From Novosphingobium percolationis (lineage in GTDB: Bacteria; Pseudomonadota; Alphaproteobacteria; Sphingomonadales; Sphingomonadaceae), in the NCBI RefSeq assembly GCF_020179425.1, contig NZ_JAILYM010000001.1, positions 124,001-188,000 on the forward strand: a DNA stretch of 64,000 nt. Direction: 5' to 3'. This document shows positions 26,260 through 34,768 of the stretch, one piece after another (within the stretch, counting starts at the first letter, position 1; each line of letters begins with the position of its first letter). The position numbers and the translations under genes were made by a program. Below the pieces are notes generated by a model. That model was not told the DNA's origin, searched no databases, and worked only from the letters and a program-made list of their open reading frames with translations.

Positions 26260-27771
26260 GTGACCAGACCGATCCGCAAGGTCGTGATCCTGGGCGGGGG
26301 CACCGCCGGGTGGATGACCGCCGCGCTCATGGCCAAGGTGCTGGGGCGGCAGGTCGCGATCGAACTCGTCGAATCCGACGATATCGGCATCATCGGCGTG
26401 GGCGAGGCGACGATCCCGCCGATCCAGCAGGTCAATGCCGTGCTGGGTATCGACGAAGCCGATTTCCTGCGCGAGACCAAGGCGACGATCAAGCTCGCCA
26501 TCCGGTTCGAGAACTGGGGGGCGCAGGGTGATTCCTACTACCACACCTTCGGCACGGCGGGGCGCAACCTGGCGTTCTGTTCGTTCCACCACTTCTGGAC
26601 GCGCGCGCGCAAGCTCGGCATCGAGGGTAGTTACTGGGACCACGATCTCAACTACCTCTGCGCCGAGGCAGGCAAGTTCGCGCCGACGCAGGGCAACGAT
26701 CCCATCTGGGATATGCCCTATGCCTACCATTTCGATTCCGGCCTCTATGGCCAGTTCCTGCGCCGCTATTCGGAACGGTTGGGCGTAACGCGCACCGAAG
26801 GCATGGTCGCCGACGTGCAGCGCGCGGCGGGGATCGGCGATATCATGGCGCTGGTGCTGCGCGATGGGCGCGTGATCGAAGGCGACCTGTTCGTCGATTG
26901 CTCGGGCAGCCGGGGCGTGCTGATCCAGCAGCATCTGGGCACCGGCTACGAGGACTGGGGGCACTGGCTGCCCTGCGACCGCGCGATGGCGGTTCCCTCC
27001 GAACGCTTTGCGACGACGCTGCCGTTTACGCGGGCCATTGCACACGGCACCGGCTGGCAGTGGCGCATTCCCTTGCAGCATCGCAACGGTAATGGCCTCG
27101 TCTACTCAAGCCGCCATACCAGCGATGACGAGGCGGCGCGTATCCTGCTGGGCAACCTCGATTCTCCGGCGCTTGCTGATCCCAAGATCATCCATTTCCG
27201 CACTGGCCGGGCGCGCAGGCAATGGAACCGGAACGTGGTGGCGGTCGGGCTCTCAAGCGGGTTCCTCGAACCGCTGGAGTCCACCAGCATCTACCTGATC
27301 CAGTCGGCGATCGTGCGGCTGATCCACCTGTTCCCGCACGAAGGCATCACGCCCGAACTGATTGGCGAGTACAACCGCCAGTCGCAGATCGAGATGGAGC
27401 TGATCCGCGACTTCATCATCCTGCACTATCACGCCAACAATCGGCGCGATTCCGCCTTCTGGCGCGACTTGCGGCTGATGGACGTGCCCGAGCGGCTGGC
27501 GCGCAAGATCGCGCTGTTCCAGGCCAACGGTACGCTGGTGCAGGACCAGTACGACATCTTCATGGAGCCTTCGTGGGTGCAGGTGCTGATGGGGCAGGGT
27601 GTGCTGCCGCAAGACCATCACCCGCTGGCCGATGGCCCGAGCGACGACGAACTACGCGCGCAACTGGCGCAACTGGCGGAACTCAAGCGCCGCCCGCTGG
27701 CACAATTGTCGAGCCATGACGAATACCTTCTGCGCAAAGTTGGCGGGGATCGGGTCGGCGTTGCGGCATGA
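26260..27771 (+). CDS. Flavin-dependent tryptophan halogenase homologue 1
   Basis: 503 residues. FAD-binding GGGTAGW at 12-18, lysine K78 at the position of the catalytic Lys of PrnA/RebH (IKLAIRFENW), the WxWxIP motif (WQWRIP) and a Glu in EPLESTSIY. True members chlorinate tryptophan using FADH2, chloride and O2, but homologues in TonB-receptor/glycosidase loci have no proven reaction. The GTG at 26260 has GGAGAGGAAGG upstream; ATG 26218 would add 14 residues. It overlaps the next gene by 4 bp. Confidence 0.88.
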   Translation: MTRPIRKVVILGGGTAGWMTAALMAKVLGRQVAIELVESDDIGIIGVGEATIPPIQQVNAVLGIDEADFLRETKATIKLAIRFENWGAQGDSYYHTFGTAGRNLAFCSFHHFWTRARKLGIEGSYWDHDLNYLCAEAGKFAPTQGNDPIWDMPYAYHFDSGLYGQFLRRYSERLGVTRTEGMVADVQRAAGIGDIMALVLRDGRVIEGDLFVDCSGSRGVLIQQHLGTGYEDWGHWLPCDRAMAVPSERFATTLPFTRAIAHGTGWQWRIPLQHRNGNGLVYSSRHTSDDEAARILLGNLDSPALADPKIIHFRTGRARRQWNRNVVAVGLSSGFLEPLESTSIYLIQSAIVRLIHLFPHEGITPELIGEYNRQSQIEMELIRDFIILHYHANNRRDSAFWRDLRLMDVPERLARKIALFQANGTLVQDQYDIFMEPSWVQVLMGQGVLPQDHHPLADGPSDDELRAQLAQLAELKRRPLAQLSSHDEYLLRKVGGDRVGVAA

Positions 27772-29288
27772 GTGCGCCCGCGCCCTTGCGTATCGTCATC
27801 GTCGGCGGGGGAACGGCGGGGTGGATGACGGCCAATCTGCTGGCCGAGCGATGGGCGGATCGCGGGGTAAGGATCACGCTGATCGAAGCGCCCGACATCG
27901 CCACGATCGGCGTGGGTGAGGGCTCCACGCCGTCGCTTAAGCGCTTCTTCGAGGTGCTGGGCATCGCGGAGGCCGAGTGGATGCCCGCCGCGCACGCCAC
28001 CTACAAGGCGAGCATCCGTTTCTGCGGCTGGAGCCCGGCTTCGGGGATGGCGGACTATGCGCATCCCTTCCTCAGCCAGGTTGACGTGCACACCGAGGAC
28101 GCCTTCGTGCTCAACTGCCGCAACCGGCGGCTGGGTTATGACGTGCCGACCGCGCCCGAGCGCTTCCTGCTGAACGGGGAACTGGCGCGGCAGGGCAAGG
28201 CCCCGGTCGCGCCCGCCAACTTCCCGTTCCGCATCGAATACGGCTACCATTTCGACGCCGGCCTGCTCGGCGCGTTCCTGCGCGATCATGCGGTGGACCG
28301 GGGCGTCACGCACCTGCCGCGCAAGGTGACCGGCTGCCTGCGCCATGATGGTGGCGACATTGCCGCGGTCATGACCGACCGCGACGAGCGGATCGAGGCC
28401 GACCTGTTCGTCGATTGCAGCGGCTTTGCCCGGCTGTTGATGGACAAGTCGCTGGCCGTTCCGTTCCGCAGCTTTGCCGACAACCTGTTCAACGATGCCG
28501 CCGTGGTCATGCCGACGCCTACCGAAGCAGACATCCCGGTCGAGACGCGCTCCACCGCGCTGTCGAACGGGTGGCTGTGGTCGATCCCACTGACGCACCG
28601 CACCGGCAACGGCTATGTCCATTCTTCCGCCTTCATCAGCGCCGATGCCGCCGAGCGCGAGTTGCGCGCCGCGCTGGGCATGACCGACAGCCCGGTCGAG
28701 GCGCGCCACCTGCGCTTCGAGGTTGGCCAGCTCGAACGCCACTGGGAGCGCAACTGCCTTGCCGTGGGGCTGGCGCAGGGCTTCATCGAACCGCTTGAAG
28801 CGACCGCGCTGCATCTGGTGCTCAACACGGTCGAGCTGTTCATGGGCCATTTCGAGCAGGGTGACTTCACGCCCCGCCATCGCGATGCCTTCAATGCGCA
28901 GATCACCGCGCGGGTCGAGCGGGTGCGCGATTACATCGTCGCGCATTACAAGCTGAACACCCGCGATGACAGCGACTACTGGCGTGCCAACCGCGCCAAC
29001 GAGGCGCTGTCCGATCCGCTGCTGCACATCCTTGATACATGGTTCCGTCGCGGCGATCTTGCCGCCGAGCTGGCGCAGGCGGGCGATCTCAGCCACTTCA
29101 CCAGCGCTTCGTGGCACTGCTTGCTAGCAGGGTACGGGGCCTTCCCGCCGCTCGCGGCGCAGCAGCGCGATGACGTCGATTTCCACCGCGACCGTGACAT
29201 CGCCCGCCTGCTCGAAGGGTCGGCGCTCAATTTCGCTCCCCACGCCGAGGTGCTACGCGCCATGGCCCCATCGGAGATTCCCGCATGA
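27768..29288 (+). CDS. Flavin-dependent tryptophan halogenase homologue 2
   Basis: 506 residues, a paralogue of the preceding protein. GGGTAGW at 13-19, K80 in YKASIRFCGW, WLWSIP as the WxWxIP motif and Glu in EPLEATALH. All hallmark positions are kept, so flavin chemistry is probable, though the acceptor is unknown. ATG 27768 overlaps the upstream stop (ATGA), and its own end overlaps the GH13 gene in the same way, so all three enzymes should be translationally coupled. Confidence 0.88.
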   Translation: MSAPAPLRIVIVGGGTAGWMTANLLAERWADRGVRITLIEAPDIATIGVGEGSTPSLKRFFEVLGIAEAEWMPAAHATYKASIRFCGWSPASGMADYAHPFLSQVDVHTEDAFVLNCRNRRLGYDVPTAPERFLLNGELARQGKAPVAPANFPFRIEYGYHFDAGLLGAFLRDHAVDRGVTHLPRKVTGCLRHDGGDIAAVMTDRDERIEADLFVDCSGFARLLMDKSLAVPFRSFADNLFNDAAVVMPTPTEADIPVETRSTALSNGWLWSIPLTHRTGNGYVHSSAFISADAAERELRAALGMTDSPVEARHLRFEVGQLERHWERNCLAVGLAQGFIEPLEATALHLVLNTVELFMGHFEQGDFTPRHRDAFNAQITARVERVRDYIVAHYKLNTRDDSDYWRANRANEALSDPLLHILDTWFRRGDLAAELAQAGDLSHFTSASWHCLLAGYGAFPPLAAQQRDDVDFHRDRDIARLLEGSALNFAPHAEVLRAMAPSEIPA

Positions 29289-30982
29289 AGACATCCCGCA
29301 TCGCCCGGCTGGCGCTGGCTGCCGCGCTGGCCCTTGGCGCGCTCCCCGCCGCCGCCAAGCCTGCCGCCAAGGCCGACGCATGGTGGAAGAACGCGGTGAT
29401 CTACGAGATCTATCCGCGCAGCTTTCAGGACACCAACGGCGACGGTATCGGCGACCTCAAGGGCGTGACGCAGCGGCTCGACTACCTCAAGAAGCTGGGC
29501 GTCGATGCGATCTGGCTGACCCCGTTCTTCCCGTCGCCCAATGCCGATTTCGGCTATGACGTGGCCGATTATACTGGCGTTGCGCCCGAATACGGCACGA
29601 TGGCGGACTGGGACGAACTGGCGCGCGAGGCCCGCAAGCGCGGCATCCGCGTGCTGGTCGATCTGGTGCTGAACCACTCCTCGGATGAGCACCCGTGGTT
29701 CAAGGAATCCCGCTCGTCGCGCAACAATCCCAAGCGTGATTGGTACGTCTGGCACGATGCTGCGCCCGATGGTGGCCCGCCCACCAACTGGCAGTCGATC
29801 TTCGGCGGCTCCACCTGGGCGTGGGACGAGAAGACGAAGCAGTACTACTACCACATCTTCCTGCCCCAGCAGCCCGATCTCAACTGGAACAGCCCCGGCC
29901 TGAAGCGCGCGATGTACGATGTCATGCGCTTCTGGCTGAAGCACGGGGCGAGTGGGTTCCGGCTGGATGCCACGCCCTATCTGTTCGAGGATCCGAACTG
30001 GCCCAACGATCCCGACGTGAAGGGGGGGCGGCCGGTGTGGCTCAAGCCCTACAATTCGGGCTTGCCCAAGGGCAACGCGATCCTGCGCGACATGCGCGCG
30101 ATCGTGAACAAGGCGCCGGGCGGGGCGATCCTGCTCGGGGAATCCTCGACCGCGACGATCGAGGATCTGCGCAAGGTCTATGGAAAGAACGCCGACGAGA
30201 TCAACCTGCCGATGGACTTCCTCTATGGCAACCTGACCAAGCTCGACGCCAGGGTGTTCAAGCAGCAGATCGACGATGCCCATGGCAAGCTCGACGGGTT
30301 GCCGCCGGTGTTCTTCTTTTCAAGCCACGACCACTCGCGCCAGTGGACCAGCTTTGGCGATGGCGTGAACAATGACCGCATCGCGCGCATCACTTCTGCC
30401 ATGACGCTGACCCTGCGCGGCACCGCGCTGATGTACTATGGCGAGGAGATCGGTGTGGCCGATCTTCCGGCGCAGGAACTGAAGGACTTCCCGCTCGGGC
30501 CGAAGCGCAGGGTGGCGGACAACCGCGATCCTGAACGCTCGCCGATGCAGTGGACAGGCGAAACGGGCGCAGGCTTTTCGAGCGGCGCTTCGTGGTTGCC
30601 GGTGGCCAAGGCGGCCAGCACGGTGAACGTCGCGGCGCAGCTGGCCGATCCGGGGTCGATGTACCATTGGTATGCGCGGCTGCTGGAACTGCGCAAGACC
30701 GTGCCCGCCCTGCGGGACGGGGCTTATTGGCCGCTCGAATCCGGCAATCCGGCGGTGCTGGCCTATGCGCGCGTGGATGCGCAGGGCGATGGCGTGATGG
30801 TGCTGCTCAACATGAGCGATGTGGCGCAGACGGCGACGATTTCCGGCTGGCCCACGGGGCCGCGCACGGCGGCTGCGGTGTTCATGGCCAGCCCGGCAGC
30901 TAGCCCGGCGGCAGGCGCCAGCCTGTCGGCCGCAAGCCTTGAGCCTTACGCGGCGCGGCTGGTGTCGTTCAGGGGGCGGTGA
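29285..30982 (+). CDS. Secreted GH13 alpha-glucosidase / oligo-glucosidase
   Basis: 565 residues. Signal peptide (cleavage about AAAKPAAK), (beta/alpha)8 GH13 domain with the Ca-site-like DTNGDGIGDL, nucleophile D228 (GFRLDA), acid/base E286 (LLGESS) and third Asp D349 (FSSHDHSR). It should hydrolyse alpha-1,4 or alpha-1,6 glucosidic bonds in the periplasm. The final enzyme of the receptor-halogenase-GH13 operon. Its 3' end overlaps, on the opposite strand, a small zinc-ribbon frame. Confidence 0.92.
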   Translation: MKTSRIARLALAAALALGALPAAAKPAAKADAWWKNAVIYEIYPRSFQDTNGDGIGDLKGVTQRLDYLKKLGVDAIWLTPFFPSPNADFGYDVADYTGVAPEYGTMADWDELAREARKRGIRVLVDLVLNHSSDEHPWFKESRSSRNNPKRDWYVWHDAAPDGGPPTNWQSIFGGSTWAWDEKTKQYYYHIFLPQQPDLNWNSPGLKRAMYDVMRFWLKHGASGFRLDATPYLFEDPNWPNDPDVKGGRPVWLKPYNSGLPKGNAILRDMRAIVNKAPGGAILLGESSTATIEDLRKVYGKNADEINLPMDFLYGNLTKLDARVFKQQIDDAHGKLDGLPPVFFFSSHDHSRQWTSFGDGVNNDRIARITSAMTLTLRGTALMYYGEEIGVADLPAQELKDFPLGPKRRVADNRDPERSPMQWTGETGAGFSSGASWLPVAKAASTVNVAAQLADPGSMYHWYARLLELRKTVPALRDGAYWPLESGNPAVLAYARVDAQGDGVMVLLNMSDVAQTATISGWPTGPRTAAAVFMASPAASPAAGASLSAASLEPYAARLVSFRGR

Positions 30983-31080
30983 TGGCACTGGCCGCAATCC
31001 GGCGTGGCCATCGTCGCCCCGCATAGCGGGCAGGTGGCGGCCTGCGCCCAGCGGGCGAGCAGGCGGAGCAGCTTCAGCAT
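30946..31080 (-). CDS. Small zinc-ribbon-like protein (44 aa), last gene of the nitrate operon
   Basis: 44 residues with two CxxC knuckles: CPLCG (C17, C20) and CGQCH (C29, C32), the spacing of a rubredoxin-like or treble-clef zinc ribbon. The N-terminus is basic and hydrophobic (MLKLLRLLARW). The ATG at 31080 overlaps the last codons of cobA, whose stop lies just inside, so it is probably coupled to it. The 3' end overlaps the GH13 gene by 37 bp in convergent orientation. Function unknown; perhaps metal or redox handling for the nitrate enzymes. It is the kind of gene automatic annotation misses. Confidence 0.5.
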   Translation of the reverse strand: MLKLLRLLARWAQAATCPLCGATMATPDCGQCHHRPLNDTSRAA

Positions 31081-31847
31081 GGGCAGGTCTCCATGGCAGC
31101 GGTTGCGGTGATGACGGTACGCTCGGCCAGCGCCTGCCCGATCAGCAGCAGCGCCGGGCCATCGCCCAGCGCGCTGCGCGCGGCGATGGGCAGCAGGTCG
31201 AGCCGGGTGCGGAAGTGGCGCTCGGTTGGCAGGCTGGCGCTTTCGACCAGCGCGACGGGCGTGTCGGCGGGAAGCCCTGCGGCGATGAGCTGGCGCGAGA
31301 CCTCGGTCGCCGCGGCCTTGCCCATGTAGATCGCCAGCGTCGCGTCGCGGTCGGCAAGGCTCGCCCAGTCGAGATCGAGCGTTTCCCCGGCGCGGGCGTG
31401 GGCGGTGACGAAGGTAAGCTTGCGGGCAAGGCCGCGCAGCGTCAGCGATGCGCCGAGCGAGGCGGCGGCGGCGCTGGCGGCGGTGACACCGGGGCAGATC
31501 GACACGGACACGCCCGCAGCGCGGCAGGCGTCGAGCTCCTCGGTCGCGCGGCCGAAGATCGCGGGATCACCGCCCTTGAGGCGCACCACGCGTTCCCCCT
31601 TCAGCGCGGCGTCGACGATCAGGCGGTCGATCGTGCCCTGATCCTTCGAGTGACGCCCCGACCGCTTGCCGACATGGACGAGGCGCACGTTCGGCCCGGC
31701 GAGGGCCAGCACGCCTTCGCCCACCAGTGCATCGTAGAAGATGGTCTCGGCGCTGGCGATCAGGCGCTCGGCCTTGCGGGTGAGAAGTTCGGGATCGCCG
31801 GGGCCTGCGCCCACGAGCCATACGCTGCCTTGGGGGAAGTCGTTCAT
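31074..31847 (-). CDS. cobA: Uroporphyrinogen-III C-methyltransferase (SUMT)
   Basis: 257 residues, tetrapyrrole methylase fold: VGAGPGDPELLT at the N-terminus, then YDALV, RLKGGDPAIFGRATEE and CPGVTAASAAAASLG. It transfers two methyl groups from SAM to uroporphyrinogen III, giving precorrin-2 for the sirohaem that NirB needs. A CysG-type oxidase/ferrochelatase part is absent. The ATG at 31847 overlaps the nasA stop (ATGA), so it is coupled. Confidence 0.93.
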   Translation of the reverse strand: MNDFPQGSVWLVGAGPGDPELLTRKAERLIASAETIFYDALVGEGVLALAGPNVRLVHVGKRSGRHSKDQGTIDRLIVDAALKGERVVRLKGGDPAIFGRATEELDACRAAGVSVSICPGVTAASAAAASLGASLTLRGLARKLTFVTAHARAGETLDLDWASLADRDATLAIYMGKAAATEVSRQLIAAGLPADTPVALVESASLPTERHFRTRLDLLPIAARSALGDGPALLLIGQALAERTVITATAAMETCPC

Positions 31848-34363
31848 GCCGCTTTCTCCTCGATGGGTTTCACAAGCGCTTCGAGCAATTTGGCGATGGC
31901 CGGGCGGCACGAGCCGCAGTTCGTGCCAGCTGCCGTGGCCGCGCCGACGGCAGCGACGGTGCAAGCCCCGCCGCGCGCCGCCGCTTCGATCGTGCGCGCG
32001 CCGATGCCGTGGCACACGCAGACGATCGGGCCGAGATCGGGCGCCGGGCTGGCGGGACGGGCGGCGAGCAATTCGGCGGGCGCCGCTTCGCCGAGGCCGA
32101 CCTGCGCCGCGATCCAGTCGCGCGCCGGAAGCGTGCCGCTGCGGGTGACGTAGAGCGCGGCGGCGACCGTGCCGTCCTCGGCCAGGACGATGATGCGTCG
32201 CATCCCGCGTGACGCATCGGCCACTTCCAGCCGCTGGCCTTGCGGAAGCAGCGCGTCGATGTCGATCATGCCCATCCCGGCGAGTTCGGTCAGCCAGCCT
32301 TGTAGCAGGCGTGCGGTCGTCCAGTACAACAGGCCCTCGGGCCGCACCGCGTCGGCGCGGACGAGGAAGGCGCGCCAGTCCGACGGCACCGGCTCGATCC
32401 GCGCAGCGCCGTTCTTGAAGCCGGGCTGGCCCGAGACCGGATCGACGTTCGGCGCGACCAGTCGGTTGGCGCGGCCTTCGCCTGCCATCGCGTCGGTCCA
32501 GTGCATCGGCACAAATACTTCGCCGGGGCGCTGGCCACTGTGGACCGAGACGCGGAACACTGCGCTGCCCTGCGGCGTGACCACGCGGGCGAGCGCGCCA
32601 TCTTCGATCGCTGCCGCCGCCGCGTCGTCCGGGTGGACTTCAAGCAGCGGCTCGCGACGGTGCTGCGACAGCTTGGGGCTGAGGCCGGTGCGCGTCATGG
32701 TGTGCCACTGGTCGCGATAGCGCCCGGTGTTTAGCCGCAGCGGGAAATCGGGATCGACCTGGATCGAGGCGGCGCGGACCGGAACCAGCTGCATCGCGGA
32801 GGGGAGGGCGTGGCGTCCGCCCCACTGGAAGGGGTTGAGCGTTTCGTAGTCCTCGTCTGACAGCGCAGCGAGGGCCGACAGGTCCAGCACCTTGCCGTGG
32901 CGCGGGGCGAGCGCGGTCATCGCGGCATATTCGCGGAACACGTCGGCGGGCTTTTCCCAGCTGAAGGCGTCGGCGTGGCCAAGGCGGCGGCCAACTTCGG
33001 CGACGATCCGCCAGTCGGCGCGCGCTTCACCCGGCGCGTCGAACAGCGCGCGCTGGCGGCTGATGCGGCGTTCGGAATTGGTGACGGTGCCGTCCTTTTC
33101 CCCCCAACCCAGCGCGGGCAGGCGGATATGGGCAAGGCGCGCGGTGTCGGTCTCGGCAATGACGTCGGAGACGACCAGCGTTTCGCACTTGGCCAGTGCC
33201 TCACGCACGAATCCCGCATCGGGCATCGATACGGCGGGGTTGGTGGCCATGACCCACAGGAACTTGATCCGCCCTTCGTCCACCGCACGGAACAGGTCCA
33301 CGGCCTTGAGGCCGGGACCAGCGCAGAGGAGGTCGGTGTCCCAGAAGGTAGCGACATCCGCGCGCTCGGCATCGGAAAAGCCCAGGTGGCAGGCGAGCGT
33401 GTTGGAAAGGCCGCCCACTTCGCGCCCGCCCATGGCGTTGGGCTGGCCGGTCATGCTGAACGGTCCCGCGCCGGGCTTGCCAATCCGGCCTGTCGCGAGG
33501 TGCAGGTTGAGGATCGCGTTGCCCTTGTCGGTGCCGCCGACCGACTGGTTCGCGCCCATGCTGAACAGCGTGACCATGCGCGGGTTGGCGGCGACGAGAT
33601 CGACCAGCTGGGCAAAGACGTCGGCGGGCACACCGGGGTCGCAGGCCAGCCCCTCCCAAGGAACGAGGTCGGCAAGGCCCATCCCGTGCAGGGCGTGGAG
33701 CAGCGCGTTGAACAGCGCAGTGTCGCCATCGGGGGCGAGCGCGACGTGCAGGTCGGCCTGTTCGGCGGTTTCGGTGCGGCGCGGGTCGATCACCACGATC
33801 TTGGTGCCGCGCGCTTCGCGCGCCGCTTCGATGCGCTGCCAGATCACCGGGTGGCACCAGGCGGTGTTCGAGCCGACCAGCAGGATCAGGTCGGCCTCTT
33901 CCAGATCGGTGTAGGAGCAGGGCACGAGGTCTTCGCCGAAGGCCCGGTTGTGCGCGGCGACCGCGCTTGCCATGCACAGGCGGCTGTTGGTGTCGATGTT
34001 GGCGGTGCCGACGAAACCCTTGAGCAGCTTGTTGGCGGCGTAATAGTCCTCGGTCAGCAACTGGCCCGAGACGTAGAAGGCGACGCTGTCCGGCCCATGT
34101 TCGGTGATGCAGGCGCGCATCCGGTCGGCCACGAGATCGAGCGCTTCGTCCCATCCGGCGCGTTCGTTGCCGATCATCGGGTGGAGCAGGCGGCCTTCGA
34201 GACCGACGGTTTCGCCAAGGTGCGTGCCCTTGGAGCAGAGGCGGCCGAAGTTGGCGGGGTGTTCGGCATCGCCCTTGATGGTGACGGCGCGCGGGCCGGT
34301 CACCGTGGCGCGGATGCCGCAGCCGACACCGCAATAGGCGCAAGTGGTGCGAACGTCGGTCAT
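31844..34363 (-). CDS. nasA: Assimilatory nitrate reductase catalytic subunit
   Basis: 839 residues. An N-terminal [4Fe-4S] motif (CAYCGVGCG...GRLCSKG) precedes a bis-MGD molybdopterin domain with the Mo-ligand Cys in NSRLCMAS. A C-terminal BFD-like [2Fe-2S] domain (VCVCHGIG...TNCGSCRPAI) follows. The last domain is typical of NasA/NasC assimilatory enzymes and takes electrons from a partner. Reduces nitrate to nitrite in the cytoplasm. ATG 34363 with GGAGAAG upstream. It lies 62 bp after nirD and is the fourth gene on from the nasA-type leader at 37300. Confidence 0.94.
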   Translation of the reverse strand: MTDVRTTCAYCGVGCGIRATVTGPRAVTIKGDAEHPANFGRLCSKGTHLGETVGLEGRLLHPMIGNERAGWDEALDLVADRMRACITEHGPDSVAFYVSGQLLTEDYYAANKLLKGFVGTANIDTNSRLCMASAVAAHNRAFGEDLVPCSYTDLEEADLILLVGSNTAWCHPVIWQRIEAAREARGTKIVVIDPRRTETAEQADLHVALAPDGDTALFNALLHALHGMGLADLVPWEGLACDPGVPADVFAQLVDLVAANPRMVTLFSMGANQSVGGTDKGNAILNLHLATGRIGKPGAGPFSMTGQPNAMGGREVGGLSNTLACHLGFSDAERADVATFWDTDLLCAGPGLKAVDLFRAVDEGRIKFLWVMATNPAVSMPDAGFVREALAKCETLVVSDVIAETDTARLAHIRLPALGWGEKDGTVTNSERRISRQRALFDAPGEARADWRIVAEVGRRLGHADAFSWEKPADVFREYAAMTALAPRHGKVLDLSALAALSDEDYETLNPFQWGGRHALPSAMQLVPVRAASIQVDPDFPLRLNTGRYRDQWHTMTRTGLSPKLSQHRREPLLEVHPDDAAAAAIEDGALARVVTPQGSAVFRVSVHSGQRPGEVFVPMHWTDAMAGEGRANRLVAPNVDPVSGQPGFKNGAARIEPVPSDWRAFLVRADAVRPEGLLYWTTARLLQGWLTELAGMGMIDIDALLPQGQRLEVADASRGMRRIIVLAEDGTVAAALYVTRSGTLPARDWIAAQVGLGEAAPAELLAARPASPAPDLGPIVCVCHGIGARTIEAAARGGACTVAAVGAATAAGTNCGSCRPAIAKLLEALVKPIEEKAA

Positions 34364-34425
34364 GCGAGGCTTCTCCGGCTGGACAGGGAGGGGCGGGCGC
34401 ACCGATTTGGGCCCGCCCCCGATCA

Positions 34426-34767
34426 TCACGCGGCCTTCCGTCCGACCACTGCTTCGCGCAGCAGGTAGATGCGCCCGGCGTCCACCTTCAGCGGGATCAC
34501 CGGCACGCAGCCCTTGTCATCCCCCTGCGCCTCGCCGGTCTTGAGCGAGATGTTCCAGCTGTGCAGCGGGCAGGTGACCACGCCGCCGTGGACGATGCCT
34601 TGCGACAAAGGCCCATGCTTGTGCGGGCACTTGTTGACGAGCGCGTGGAACTCGCCGTTCTGGGTGCGGAACACCGCGATTTCCTCACCGCCGCGCACCG
34701 GCAGGGTGCGCGCGGTGCCGGGGGCGATCTGGTCCACGGGACCGATGTCGAGCCAATCACCGATCAT
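34426..34767 (-). CDS. nirD: Nitrite reductase small subunit (Rieske-like)
   Basis: 113 residues. Unlike the E. coli NirD, it keeps the Rieske [2Fe-2S] ligand pattern CPHKH...CPLH, with the two Cys and two His spaced as in Rieske proteins. It pairs with NirB to reduce nitrite to ammonium with NAD(P)H. The ATG at 34767 is one base after the nirB stop; a TTG nine bases earlier would overlap nirB. Confidence 0.92.
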   Translation of the reverse strand: MIGDWLDIGPVDQIAPGTARTLPVRGGEEIAVFRTQNGEFHALVNKCPHKHGPLSQGIVHGGVVTCPLHSWNISLKTGEAQGDDKGCVPVIPLKVDAGRIYLLREAVVGRKAA

Positions 34768-34768
34768 G

